Positions 1-9,164 of a DNA stretch of 17,386 nt are shown one piece after another. Source of the stretch: Phoronis ovalis. Lineage: Eukaryota; Phoronida; Phoronidae. Position 1 is the stretch's first letter. Every line of letters begins with the position of its first letter. Both the position numbers and the translations under genes were made by a program. Under the pieces are notes generated by a model. That model saw nothing but the letters and a program-made list of their open reading frames with translations, was not told the DNA's origin and searched no databases. The DNA is taken from the NCBI GenBank assembly GCA_028565635.1, contig JAOXYB010020926.1, positions 1 to 17,386 of the forward strand, read 5' to 3'.

Positions 1-772
1 AAACAGTCATTTTGAATAAGAGTACCCCACAATGATAAACCAGATTATAATGCATGATGTATTATATTCTTTTCTAACGTAAAAAAACAATAATGTTAAA
101 AAAATATCCTACACATTGGATGGGCATTAGACATGACAAATGTCTTGTTGATGATACTTCGTCATAACACGTTTGCCGTAACTAGTAAAATTGGATCAGG
201 ACAGTGCTATGTGGCGATGTACTACTATAGAGATATCGCTGGTGCCATTTTTGGTGGCGAGTCATGGAACTAAATTTGTATTATTTTCTGAAACTAAAAA
301 GATAAGAAATTCTGTATTAAAACATTTTCTTTGAAAAATTTCATGTTATTTGGTCAACAGCAAGGGTTGTTTGTATGTTTCCTTGCACTGTGTTACTCAT
401 TTAGGTACCAGGTTAATGGAATTCATGATTTATTATCTATTTGTAAAATAATAAGAAAAAAGAAAAGCATGAACATAGCTTGGCACATTTTTAAAGCAAT
501 TTTTATGAATGGTCTAGAGTATAGAACTTTTGCAAAATTTGATTGAAGTGTAAAAGAGTGACAGATTGGTTGTCAAGAGCCATACTTTGTGCATTATAAA
601 ATTGGGTTAATTTTATAAGTTTATAATTATAGCACAGCAGAAGAAGTGAGGAACAAATAATGTACACATTATCACTATAGACAGAACACAAAGTATTGTT
701 TTGTATTATTAAATAGGAAGACACTGGACTGCAGCAAAGTAATTTACTGTTATTAATTAATCTATGTTGTAG
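1..772. other. Upstream non-coding stretch, probably the end of an intron
   Basis: No exon can be supported here. The stretch is AT-rich and ends in an acceptor-like TAG at 770-772, directly before the first clear coding block. A patch around 205-270 is richer in CG dinucleotides but has no sustained frame. The short open frame at 331-546 has no splice context and no protein-like composition. The N-terminal part of the protein, including its start codon, must lie upstream or in an exon I cannot recognise. Confidence 0.55.
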
Positions 773-933
773 GTTATATATCAACATCTGCAGCAATCGA
801 TTGACGATTCTGAAGACATCAGAGAAATACTGAAACAATTTATTTCTATATTTGAAACATTGACGACCTCCTTGTATGTTGAGGACTATGTCTTCTGCCG
901 TGAATTATGTCAACTGTGTCATACTCTCTTTTT
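773..933 (+). CDS. Exon 1 visible: start of a ZNF292/RLF/ZNF654-like helical domain
   Basis: This is the first coding block that can be supported. It follows an acceptor (..TTGTAG at 772) and ends before a strong GTAAGT donor at 934. It reads in phase 0 from GTT and leaves two bases (TT), which the next exon completes to a Leu codon. It encodes about 54 residues beginning VIYQHLQQSIDDSEDIREIL and ending in the Cys-rich helix FCRELCQLCHTLFL. The alternation of hydrophobic and charged residues predicts amphipathic helices. There is no Met, so it is internal. I link it to the ZNF292/RLF/ZNF654 N-terminal region by the later exons, where the resemblance is clearer. The role of that region in the family is not well defined; large nuclear DNA-binding proteins carry it. 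Confidence 0.7.
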
Positions 934-1341
934 GTAAGTTTTATGCTGTGTAACTAAAGCACAGCTGACTTGACATCAATTTGGCCGATTTGTTTGAATT
1001 CCACTCATTAAACTGTAGACAACTTTCTTTTGATATCCTCACTAATACAAATTCTACCATCTAAAATAAAGTGGTTATAAAATCCAGCTTAGCCTGGTTC
1101 ACCATTGATAATTAGAATATAATGACAAGAGTTTTTAAATATTAAGTTTTAAATATTAAGTAAGCAGTTTAATATCCGGTTTGTATTTTCACAATAAAAT
1201 GAGCGGTGAAGTACAGCAAAGACTGGTAACTTTAATTTGTAATGTTACTTTAGATATGAGTGAGTTGGATTATTGTTTACTGAATCTATAGTGTAGAGGT
1301 GCTAACAACTATATTAAGACTCATGTTTTTTCTGTCTGCAG
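934..1341 (+). other. Intron
   Basis: This 408-bp intron starts GTAAGT and ends TGTCTGCAG. Its phase (2) fits both flanking exons. It contains a short direct repeat of TTTTAAATATTAAGT near 1131-1160. I see nothing else in it. Confidence 0.75.
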
Positions 1342-1565
1342 GTATGCTGCAAAAATGGTGCTTTCAACCGACTGGTTTAATTTAGAGGTAAATGATGAAC
1401 ATCGTATACAGTTCTTAGCAGCAGCAGACAGACTACATTATGTAATTCGTGATTTATATGGATTGAACTATTTCTTGGTGCTAATACATCTGGCAGATAA
1501 TCCTTGGTCACATCCTATTCTCTTAAGAATTCTCATTGGAGACCATACTGTGGAGCCTAAACAGG
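1342..1565 (+). CDS. Exon 2 visible: helical domain continued
   Basis: The exon starts in phase 2 (its G completes Leu) and ends in phase 1 after AAACAGG, before a GTATGT donor. It encodes about 74 residues from YAAKMVLSTDWFNLEV to NPWSHPILLRILIGDHTVEP. The segment W-x-x-P-x-L-x-x-I-L, followed by a Val and an Asp/Glu-x-x-L in the next exon, matches the pattern I recall from human ZNF292 (W-x-N-P-V-L-x-x-I-L then V-x-x-F-L). The ATG at 1355 is internal, because the frame is open upstream to the splice site, and is unlikely to be a start. What is seen: splice phases and helix-like composition. What is inferred: the family. Confidence 0.75.
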
Positions 1566-1783
1566 GTATGTACTGTTCTGTTGTCTGTATTAGGAATATC
1601 ATTTCTTTTTGCAAATGGTAAACATTTCTTGTTAATAATTTGACTAGTACTTTCTTGAAGCACAACCAGATATATGCCTCATTGATGTCACAAACATGTT
1701 GGTAAAATGCCTATTTGTCTGTTTTATAGTGGATGTCTATCTGGCTTTTGTTATATGGCTAATGCCTATCGATTGTTTTACAG

Positions 1784-1986
1784 TTGAAGACTATTTGTCT
1801 CACCAAATGAATGGGATTATTGAGATGCGTATACAACTGCTGTATGAGAGCGGAGCCACAGAGATGGTTGTGAATTTGAGCAACAGGTGCCTGGCCCACA
1901 AACGATACAGAGATAATGATTACATCCGAATGCTTCTATTGATTTCTTTGTATTCTGAGAAAAATGAAGACCTTCTTCACTCTGAA
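1784..1986 (+). CDS. Exon 3 visible: helical domain continued, carries the most family-like motif
   Basis: The acceptor is TTTTACAG at 1776-1783. The first two bases join the G of the previous exon to make Val, giving VEDYLSHQMNGIIEMRIQLL. The exon ends at HSE before GTAAGA in phase 0. The stretch L-x(6)-G-I-I-x-M-R-I-x-x-L followed by a helix with A-T-x-M-V-x-x-L-x-x-x-C resembles the ZNF292/RLF family pattern (G-P-I-L-L-D-M-R-I-x-x-L, then A-T-A-L-A-x-L-C), recalled from memory. In that family this is one pair of a series of alpha-alpha repeats of TPR-like appearance. Alternative identities cannot be excluded without a profile search. Confidence 0.78.
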
Positions 1987-2266
1987 GTAAGAAATTTAGT
2001 GCAGGAAGTTGTTTTTTTATAGTTTGTAGTGAGTGGTTAATCTGAGTTTTTCTAGTGTTTTTCAACAAACAGGGGATCATGACATTTATATATATTGGAA
2101 ATCTCAGTGCAGAGAGTCACATGCCAGTTAATAAAAAAATTTGAATGATAAAGTTGGTGCAAAGTTTTTAATTCTATACCTACAAATTGTAAGAAGTCAA
2201 CAATATTTGATGTATTTACAAGTCATGAAACAGAATATATTGCATGTTTATTCTTGTGTACTGTAG

Positions 2267-2416
2267 TGTTGGAAAGTTCCGTGCCACCAAGCTGTTAGGT
2301 TAATCCAGGGTTTCCTGCAGCAGAAGAATCCCAAATACACGGGACTATGTGCAAAACTGTCACAGATTTTTCTGTTACAAGATTGGTTGAAACCAAAGGA
2401 TTACTGCTGCACAAAG
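2267..2416 (+). CDS. Exon 4 visible: helical domain continued (50 residues)
   Basis: The acceptor is TGTACTGTAG and the donor is ACAAAG|GTAAAT. The exon is exactly 150 bp, phase 0 at both ends. It encodes CWKVPCHQAVRLIQGFL.., a helix pair ending LQDWLKPKDYCCTK. A long helix followed by L-x-x-x-F-L, then a Tyr-Cys motif, and in the next exon a Trp-containing helix, is the order I recall in ZNF292 (LCTAFLSRQL.., YCAWELTLFW). It was missed by simple ORF reading because it has no Met. Being in-frame and symmetric, it could be skipped without a frameshift. Confidence 0.75.
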
Positions 2417-3754
2417 GTAAATACTGATTAGAAGGGCAAAAAGCACATTATTGTGCCTATAAAAAACTATAGAGACAACCTTTCCATTTTTTAACTTACA
2501 TTTTTTAACAGCCATTTGTTTTTGGATAGCCTTGCTGTAGTAGTGGACAAATAATTATGTCTAAACCCAGATGCTAGATGAGAAGATACGAAGGACTAAC
2601 AGATGAATTTATTCAGATTGAGTCTAGCTTGCTAAAAGCTCGAAAGTGTCTCTTTGATATGCTAAATAGCTGCCACCTCCCTGCTAAGTTGCAAAATATA
2701 AAGAGTATTCTGCAGCATTGTAACTAACCACAGTGCCGCCTACTAGAATCCTTACCATTATTATATTAGAATGTCCTTTAATCACAATTTTGCAAGACTC
2801 AAGCTAGATTTGTTTGAGAGTAAACCTAGGCAGAAAATTCATTAATCTCGGGGAGACAGTTATCATTTTGTTTCGTTTTCTTAGAAATGCAATGCAGGAT
2901 AAAAATCTTTGCACCTGTGCTAATTAGAACTTGATTGGCAACGTCCTCGAGATACTAACTTCTTAGTAGCATAACTATCACACCCTTTCTCCGGTTGTTT
3001 AGTAAAGTGTAACTGTACTGGTTATTTTTTTGTAGCAAGTGCAATTACCCAATTTATCAGGCATATCATATTGTTCTCAATAGCAAGACCAAACATACTA
3101 CTTTTTATATGAAACTTAGTTTTTATGCCCATGACTATATAGCAAATGGGCCTATAGTCATATGTAGCCTTTTCTGTGTCTCACAATAACAGCTTCAGCT
3201 TTTATCGGATCATCATATTCGATGTAGGCATGCAAAAGTCAAATACAGGACGGGTAATTTTGACTTGGTTACTTTCCATATGGCCGACTGGTGGCCGTAT
3301 TTGTTCCCGAGAGGGCACGTTGCGCCCATTTCGGAAGAGACAAAGCGTTAACTGGATGATTAGAAGGTGAATTCACGAAAGCCATAGGCGTATTAGTATT
3401 AGGCCAGGTGACATTTCAAAATGACCTTGAAAAGTAGGCCTTCGACATTTTTCATTGTACAAAATGCTTTCCTCTGTCTTGCAATAACTGTTTAGATTTT
3501 ATCCAATCAGCTTTATATATGGTGTAGGATAAATATAGGTCAAAGTGCAGGTTTGCTGTAATTTTGACCGAGATAACTTCTAATATGCCTGATGTTAGAT
3601 CGCGATAACAGCTGCAGTTTTTATCTGATCAGCTTTATACACAGTAAGTACAGGTCCTTATCAACCTGTTCATGTATACTGTCATTGAAAACATTTCATT
3701 ACTTTTGTGACACTCCATAGTTTCAGCTTTATAATTGTTCTGCTCTTTCAACAG
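2417..3754 (+). other. Intron with repeat fragments
   Basis: This 1338-bp intron starts GTAAAT and ends TCTTTCAACAG, and phase 0 is kept. It contains three related repeat pieces (3176-3290, 3472-3595, 3598-3660), a local CG-richer patch around 3241-3370, and a 49-codon open frame at 2578-2727. These are described separately. Confidence 0.7.
3176..3660. repeat. Three diverged copies of a dispersed-type repeat
   Basis: Copy A (3176-3290), copy B (3472-3595) and partial copy C (3598-3660) share the skeleton AATAAC-AGCTTCAG-TTTTAT-C-GATCA-CTTTATAT-GGTGTAGG, followed by AATTTTGAC, a Thr-Thr-Thr-like TAACTT and CATATGGCC/AATATGCCT. They are all in the same orientation and differ by many substitutions. 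This looks like an old transposable-element remnant or nested insertion, not coding sequence. I cannot name the family. Confidence 0.6.
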
Positions 3755-3904
3755 ACATTATTGATGCTGTGGTTACGTCTTCAATTTGAAGAAGATATGC
3801 GAGACTGTAGAGGAGATCAGTTTGTGTTTGGCGTACGTAAAGTTGCAGAGGCAGCAAGAAATGGAACACAGATTATCTGGTTAATCGATGCTATATGCAA
3901 ATTG
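3755..3904 (+). CDS. Exon 5 visible: helical domain continued (50 residues)
   Basis: The acceptor is TTTCAACAG at 3754 and the donor is AAATTG|GTAAGC. This is again exactly 150 bp and phase 0 at both ends. It encodes TLLMLWLRLQFEEDMRDCRG.. and ends IIWLIDAICKL. The Trp helix (L-x-L-W-x-x-L) and the later I-x-W-L-I-x-x-I helix correspond in order to TLFWSKL and FFLIKVI of ZNF292 as I recall it. Because it ends in phase 0, and both the 5426 and 9486 acceptors begin in phase 0, this exon could be spliced to either. Confidence 0.77.
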
Positions 3905-5425
3905 GTAAGCTGTGTTAGATTACAAGAGACAGGAAGTGTTCTCCCCAAAAACAAAGTATACATAGTCAGACTAGTGATACCTGTGTGTGTAATGCATTGA
4001 AACAAGTAGATAAAATGTGATTTGTATTCTAATTTTCTATTACGTTGAATTAAACAGGTACTAGTTAGATTCATGATTTTGTGGAGAAGGCTGATCTTTG
4101 TCAGTTTGATGTTTTCTGTTTAAGGTAAAGAAACCTGTTGACACAACTTGTTAGTTTTAGCAGTAAATTTTGGCCAATATTGTCTCTTCAAGCACAGAAG
4201 TGTCTGAAATGATAATTTAGTATTCTCCACAAGTTAAGGTATTAATTAATGCTCTCAGAATCTTCAGTAAAGACATTGTGAGTACTTTGTAATGTTTGTA
4301 TAGTACATGCATTTTACTGGAATTTACTTTTCTTGGAGACAAAAACCCTTGTTTGTGTTATATATTGCCTTGAATATACAGTGTTGATAAACTTATTAAA
4401 CAGTGAAAATGGAGATAAGTGAAAACTTTACAATTTATTGAAAAGCTAATATAGAATTAGATGCACTGTGACATGCTTAAAACAAAACATCTGCAAAATT
4501 GTGCCCTTCTGGAACCCGCTGTCCCAAAGATTTGACAACATTGATGTATTACCCTTAGTACACAATCTTGGTACTTGTTATTTTGCTTCGTTTGCTGTGT
4601 TACTATCTGAGAAGTGACAATATAAAACTTTATGTATAAATTAGCCCAGTTAGAATTCTTATGCCTTCAAAAGCTGCAAAGCCAGTTGCACCAAAATACA
4701 ATCTATAGCTACTATTATATGAAAGCTAGTGAAGTTCATAGTTTACAAAGTACCATGATTGACATTTTTTTAGAACAGTCTCGTATAATACTGCATATCA
4801 CATTTTGGTTTGCTCCATGATCTGAGTATGGCAACTGTTTCATTTTCTTGTTAATGAAATCAGTCTCTGCCGCCAGATATGATTCTATTTTAAGAACCAA
4901 GTTATGAATCATTTGCCACACTCATGTAAATGTGTGTTTTTCATAAGTACCTGCAGGTATCATCATTTTGAGAGCCAGGAATTTTGTTTAAAATTGCAGG
5001 TAAGAAGCTTTCTATTTACTACAATCTTATGCCAGTTTTAAATTTTCCATCTGGTGCAATTTTTCATTAAATTTCTGACATCAATGTAGGAGATGATAAA
5101 AGATGACTGCAAATTTCTTGACTGACCAACCATTTCACTGGCAAATTTCTTATATTTTTGTCTTTCATGTACCTGGCCTGGTGATAAAATGCTAACAAAA
5201 AATAGAACTAGATATGACATAGTTAAAATATAATTAAAATTACAACTGGAACATAGAGACAACTGGCTGCGCGGCTTTAGAAGTATGTTTACTCTGGTGT
5301 CAATCTAAACCTACAGTAAGAATAAAATAATCTTGAGGTCTTTAATAAAACTTTCATTTGGGTTTGTCTTGTATATCTGGCTAAACCATTTTTTTTACGA
5401 TTTAACAAGATGTTTATTTTTTCAG
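3905..5425 (+). other. Intron, no further gene seen
   Basis: This 1521-bp AT-rich intron runs from GTAAGC to TTTTTTCAG. Several short open frames occur on both strands (for example 4632-4820 and, on the - strand, 5038-5262). None has splice context, recognisable motifs or partners. I see no hairpin or tandem array of note. Confidence 0.65.
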
Positions 5426-7168
5426 ATTACATGTTACAGTGATTCCCAAATGTTGCAAGATGCATTAACTGCTGTTCTGCTGGAAATGAACACTCGGAAA
5501 CTGAAGCACAAAGTTAAAAGATTGCGAACTAAAAATTACAGAAATAACAGTCGATCGACTGATGTTAAGTTGTTAGTGCAACCTGGTGGATCAAATATAG
5601 ACTCTTGCATGTTGATGAATGGTGCAAATTCAGGCAGTATGCAAAAACCAGCTGACTATTTAATGTCACACATTCTGGGTCAATACACACCTTCAAAATA
5701 TGTTCGTATTGGGACAGGGAGACAAAAAGCTAGTGCAACCAAAAGACAGTCGGACGATGTTGAAGGTGGTACATCTTCCAAAAGTTCAACTTCGAAATTT
5801 GGTGGTAAAATGGCAGTTTCAGCTGAAACAAAATCAGCCATCAAAAGAAAGCATGGACTAAATACAGAAACTCATTTAATTACTCTAGAAACAGAACATG
5901 GCTATTGCATTCCTTCTGTACCTGATTCAAGTTGTGCTAAAATTAGAAAAAGACTGGAAACTACACATGTTCTATGTAAAAAAACAATGGTTGAAGATAG
6001 ATTTAAAAGTGGAACTCTCCTGACAACAAATAAACCTAACATTTTAAGACATTCTTCATCCAATATAAGTCTCCAGAACAAACCAGGACATACACCAGTA
6101 CACGCTGTTCCCACCAGTATAAACAGTACTGCATGCACCTCCAGTAATAAACCTAGTGCCATGCGACTTGCTACTTTTATGATTGGCAATAACAATAACA
6201 TTTTAAAGCAGTCTGTGGTTGGGACACAAGTACTGAAACAAAAATCTGGTCATACAATCAATTTTCGAAAGGCAGCGTGTATCTCGAGTCGGGGTAACTT
6301 ACTACAAAAAACTGAGGCTACTCCAGTGGCATGTTTGGTGATGAAGAATGAGCCTAGCGATACTAAGCAACTGGTGCCTAATTTTGTACTTTTAAATACA
6401 AAATTGAGACAGATAGAAAAAAGGGATTTGGTTATGACAACTAGGACAAGTTTGGTTAGTTCACCTCAAAATCCCAGTGCTATAACGAGCTCAGTTGTAG
6501 CTGGATTAACAAAAGACACACATTTATTAACTATGCCAATTGGACCTGAATCAACATGTGTACCAAATCAAAACTTAAAAGTTGAGCCTTTTCCTGGACA
6601 GAAAAATGGGAATTGTGTTTCTTACACTCGTAGCATTTCAACAAATACAAACCCAGTTCAACGACAAAAGATTACAGTGATTCAAACAAGAGCCAAAACT
6701 CCCTTTTTAAGAGGGACAGTACAACAGACATTCAGAGCTCAAGGAAATCGTACAGGATTAAGATTTAACAGTCCCGTTACTTCAGATCCAGGTACAACCA
6801 TGCCACAGATACCGGGTCCGACTGTTGTTTCAATATCCAATTCTGCAGCTCATTACAAGATGTTCTCAATACCAGAAAGATCCACTGATGAGACAGTTAA
6901 TAATCTAGATTTGCTTGCAAATGTTGCAGAGGCAACAGCAGAAGCATCGAACAAACCAAACGGTCCATTATTAAAGCAGTTTCTAATGATGAAAGATTTA
7001 ACAGCTGTTGCATCTCATGCCTTGTTAAATGCATCTGCTGACAAAAATAATGTAGTTTGTCCTGTTGCCTCATCTGTATCAGGGAGTTCCAATGGATCCA
7101 TTTTTGATAAAAAATTTCCAAATAGTACAGCAATAATAAATATTTCTGATCATTACAAGCCTGAATAG
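5426..7168 (+). CDS. Exon 6 visible: end of helical domain plus Ser/Thr-rich tail
   Basis: The acceptor is ATTTTTTCAG at 5425. Reading in phase 0 gives ITCYSDSQMLQDALTAVLLE.., the last helix of the N-terminal domain. A basic patch follows (KLKHKVKRLRTK, about 5498-5535), a plausible nuclear localisation signal. The remaining roughly 530 residues are rich in Ser, Thr, Asn and Lys without domains, so are probably disordered. Two sumoylation-type sites (psi-K-x-E) stand out: MKNE followed by Pro at 6341-6355 and LKVE followed by Pro at 6575-6589. The open frame upstream of 5426 is intron, so the ATG at 5333 is not the start. The frame ends at TAG 7166-7168, but coding-like sequence continues in another frame (next entry). 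This is therefore either the true end of a short isoform or a frameshifted exon. Confidence 0.72.
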   Translation: MTCYSDSQMLQDALTAVLLEMNTRKLKHKVKRLRTKNYRNNSRSTDVKLLVQPGGSNIDSCMLMNGANSGSMQKPADYLMSHILGQYTPSKYVRIGTGRQKASATKRQSDDVEGGTSSKSSTSKFGGKMAVSAETKSAIKRKHGLNTETHLITLETEHGYCIPSVPDSSCAKIRKRLETTHVLCKKTMVEDRFKSGTLLTTNKPNILRHSSSNISLQNKPGHTPVHAVPTSINSTACTSSNKPSAMRLATFMIGNNNNILKQSVVGTQVLKQKSGHTINFRKAACISSRGNLLQKTEATPVACLVMKNEPSDTKQLVPNFVLLNTKLRQIEKRDLVMTTRTSLVSSPQNPSAITSSVVAGLTKDTHLLTMPIGPESTCVPNQNLKVEPFPGQKNGNCVSYTRSISTNTNPVQRQKITVIQTRAKTPFLRGTVQQTFRAQGNRTGLRFNSPVTSDPGTTMPQIPGPTVVSISNSAAHYKMFSIPERSTDETVNNLDLLANVAEATAEASNKPNGPLLKQFLMMKDLTAVASHALLNASADKNNVVCPVASSVSGSSNGSIFDKKFPNSTAIINISDHYKPE

Positions 7169-7338
7169 TAAGGACAATGCCATCAGATGTCGATGTTAAA
7201 AAGGCACTTCCATCTAATTCTGTACCATTAAACACCTTGGTTCAGCAATGCAGTGGTGCTAGTGCAGTAACAGCTATTTCAGCACATATGGCTTTGCAGA
7301 CAGCTGCAGCTGCAATATCTACCTCCGTAACCAAATAA
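7168..7338 (+). CDS. Continuation of exon 6 in a shifted frame
   Basis: Immediately after the TAG the +1-mod-3 frame opens and reads VRTMPSDVDVKKALPSN.. to ..QTAAAAISTSVTK, stopping at TAA 7336-7338. Its Ser/Ala/Val/Thr-rich composition and codon choice match the tail just upstream, while the original frame becomes stop-rich. One missing base (or two extra bases) within 7162-7168 would join the two. A GT at 7327 (TCC|GTAACC, a weak donor) would end the exon in phase 0, as the 9486 exon requires. Otherwise TAA 7336 is the C-terminus of a short isoform. There is no independent start; the ATG at 7177 is internal. Confidence 0.5.
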   Translation, partial: VRTMPSDVDVKKALPSNSVPLNTLVQQCSGASAVTAISAHMALQTAAAAISTSVTK

Positions 7339-7710
7339 TTTTTTTTTTAAATCTACGTAAAACAGATTTTTCTGAAAATGTTAATGCATATGCTATTTTA
7401 CAGTAGTATTATAAGATAAAATTTTATCAGCATTTAATGGTGTCTCAGCAACATAAGGTACCACTTATGTCGAAACACAGAAGATCTGAATTAATTTTGT
7501 TTTAACCAAATTGAGAGTAACAAATTTTCATACTTTCTCCTGATCTAGGTATGTCTAATTTCGAGAAGATTTGACGAAAAATTGTCCAGATACGTGGTAC
7601 CTTGTGTTCTTTGAAATTTAATGAAATTATAAGTACTATATATGAGCTTAAGAAGCGATACTATAAAATAGACTAAACATTAAAGCGTTTCAAAAAACTT
7701 ATTTTGTGTA

Positions 7711-7716
7711 AATAAA
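7711..7716 (+). terminator. Possible polyadenylation signal AATAAA
   Basis: A canonical AATAAA lies about 370 bases after the last possible stop (TAA 7336-7338) of the short isoform. A GT/T-rich stretch (GTGGTGTATTCCCTTTTT) follows 8 bases downstream, as expected for a cleavage-factor site. It is a candidate only, because no transcript evidence is available. Confidence 0.3.
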
Positions 7717-8059
7717 ATTTAGTGGTGTATTCCCTTTTTAAAAAACCATAACACAGTTATCTCCTGTTAGAGAGGTGGGTGTACTCTAAACATGTTTATA
7801 ATAGGAACAATATGTACCCAGTGTGTTACATAAAATCATAGCAAAACAGTCAAAAATGACTGAGTAGCAAAATTGCTTGCATAACTTGTAGAAAGTCTTG
7901 AAGAATTGTCACCAAAAGTTTTATAACTTACTTGTCTTATAGTCATAGCATTTAATGACAAAAAAACTGCTTGTTAATTACACAGTCAAAGGTTGATGTA
8001 AACAGTTCTCATATTGTGAAATGTGTAATATACATTATTTTTCAACAAGACCTGTCAGA

Positions 8060-8445
8060 ACATTAACAGCAGCCTCTACATGTACATCTCAGTGTTATAT
8101 ATAACATTAACAGCCTGTACATGTACATCTCGGTGTTATAGAACATTAACAGCCTGTATATTTACATGTCAGTGTTATAGAACATTAACAACCTGTACAT
8201 GTATGTCTCTGTGTTATAGATCATTAGCATCCTGTACATGTACATCTCAGTGTTACAAAACATTAACAGCCTGAACATGTACATCTCGGTGTTACAGAAC
8301 AGTAACAACCTGTACACATACATCTCGGTGTTACAGGACAGTAACAACCTGTACATGTACATCTCAGTGTTACAAAACATTAACAGCCTGTATATGTACA
8401 TCTCAGTGTTACAGAACATTAACAGCCTGTACATATGCATCTCAG
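8060..8445. repeat. 39-bp minisatellite, about 10 copies
   Basis: Units begin with ACATTAAC (or variants) at 8060, 8104, 8143, 8182, 8221, 8260, 8299, 8338, 8377 and 8416. Every step is exactly 39 bp except the first (44). The unit reads roughly ACATTAACAGCCTGTACATG then TACATCTCAGTGTTACAG. It contains the 12-base palindrome TGTACATGTACA. Since 39 is 13 codons, stop-free frames run through much of the array on both strands; these are artefacts of the period and not genes. The last copy is partial. Confidence 0.93.
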
Positions 8446-9130
8446 TAACTTGGACATTTTATTGTGTATGCTGGAAATTTAGGCTTAGATAATTTTATAG
8501 CTTTCTGTATGTTGGAACTATATGTAGCTACTTGAAATGTTAACCACCAATATCAATTTCCAGTATGTAGTATCAGTTGCCTAAAAGGTTTATAAGTTGA
8601 ATATGTAATTTGTTGCAAAGGCAGTTGCTATTTTTTTGACTAGCATCATGTCTTTTTGTACAATAACACTGCCTTTTTGAAATAAAAGGGACTGCTTCCA
8701 TTTTTAAAAAAAAGTTAATATACATATGTAGCTATGTTGACTGTATTCATGCATTAATTTGATATTTTTGCAGACAATATGTTTTGATTTTTATATATCT
8801 TATTTATAATACATTAAAGTAAAAATATTAACTATTTCCTTAGTTTTTGCTTTACATTTTGTCTTGTTCTCAATTGAAAAATCACGAGTGTTTTCATAAT
8901 ATCTCAGCAAATTCTGAAAGTATGAGTTTGCATACTCAATGTAAAACAAGTAAAAAGAAATTGATGACTAGAGCAAGACACTGGATGGGTGTGAGAAATA
9001 GTAATTGGTTAACAAGAATAAATTAGAATCTGCACTCTTCAGACAGTCCATTAATAACAAATAATAATGAATTAAAAGAGAGTTTCAGCATAAATGTTCA
9101 TTCGATCTTATTTCGATTAGTAGGACTGAA

Positions 9131-9164
9131 GGTCTTGTGACAAGACCGAAAGCTCTCATGGCTT
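9131..9164. repeat. Hairpin in a transposon-like fragment
   Basis: GGTCTTGT-G-ACAAGACC (9131-9147) is a perfect 8-bp stem with a one-base loop. It is followed by CGAAAGC and a second short stem AAGC..GCTT (9150-9164). The arrangement CTGAAG-stem-CGAAAGC is, from memory, common at the ends of invertebrate retroelements. Here it is an isolated fragment in non-coding sequence with no RT coding nearby. The family assignment is a guess; the stems are seen directly. Confidence 0.45.

Noticed and set aside
503-838. - strand open frame of 111 codons
   Set aside because: Its start overlaps the 773-933 exon antisense, and the rest lies in AT-rich non-coding sequence. No motif is visible.
5038-5262. 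- strand open frame in the 3905-5425 intron
   Set aside because: A plausible-looking peptide but with no recognisable family, no splice sites and no partner exon; compatible with chance.
7168-7186. Micro-intron (GTAAGG to CAG) repairing the frame
   Set aside because: 19 bases is far too short for spliceosomal removal.
8060-8445. CRISPR-like array
   Set aside because: The units are contiguous with no unique spacers, and the genome is eukaryotic. It is a minisatellite.
8080-8492. Repetitive small proteins on both strands of the minisatellite
   Set aside because: Open frames follow from the 39-bp period being a multiple of three. There is no start context and no splice or gene evidence.
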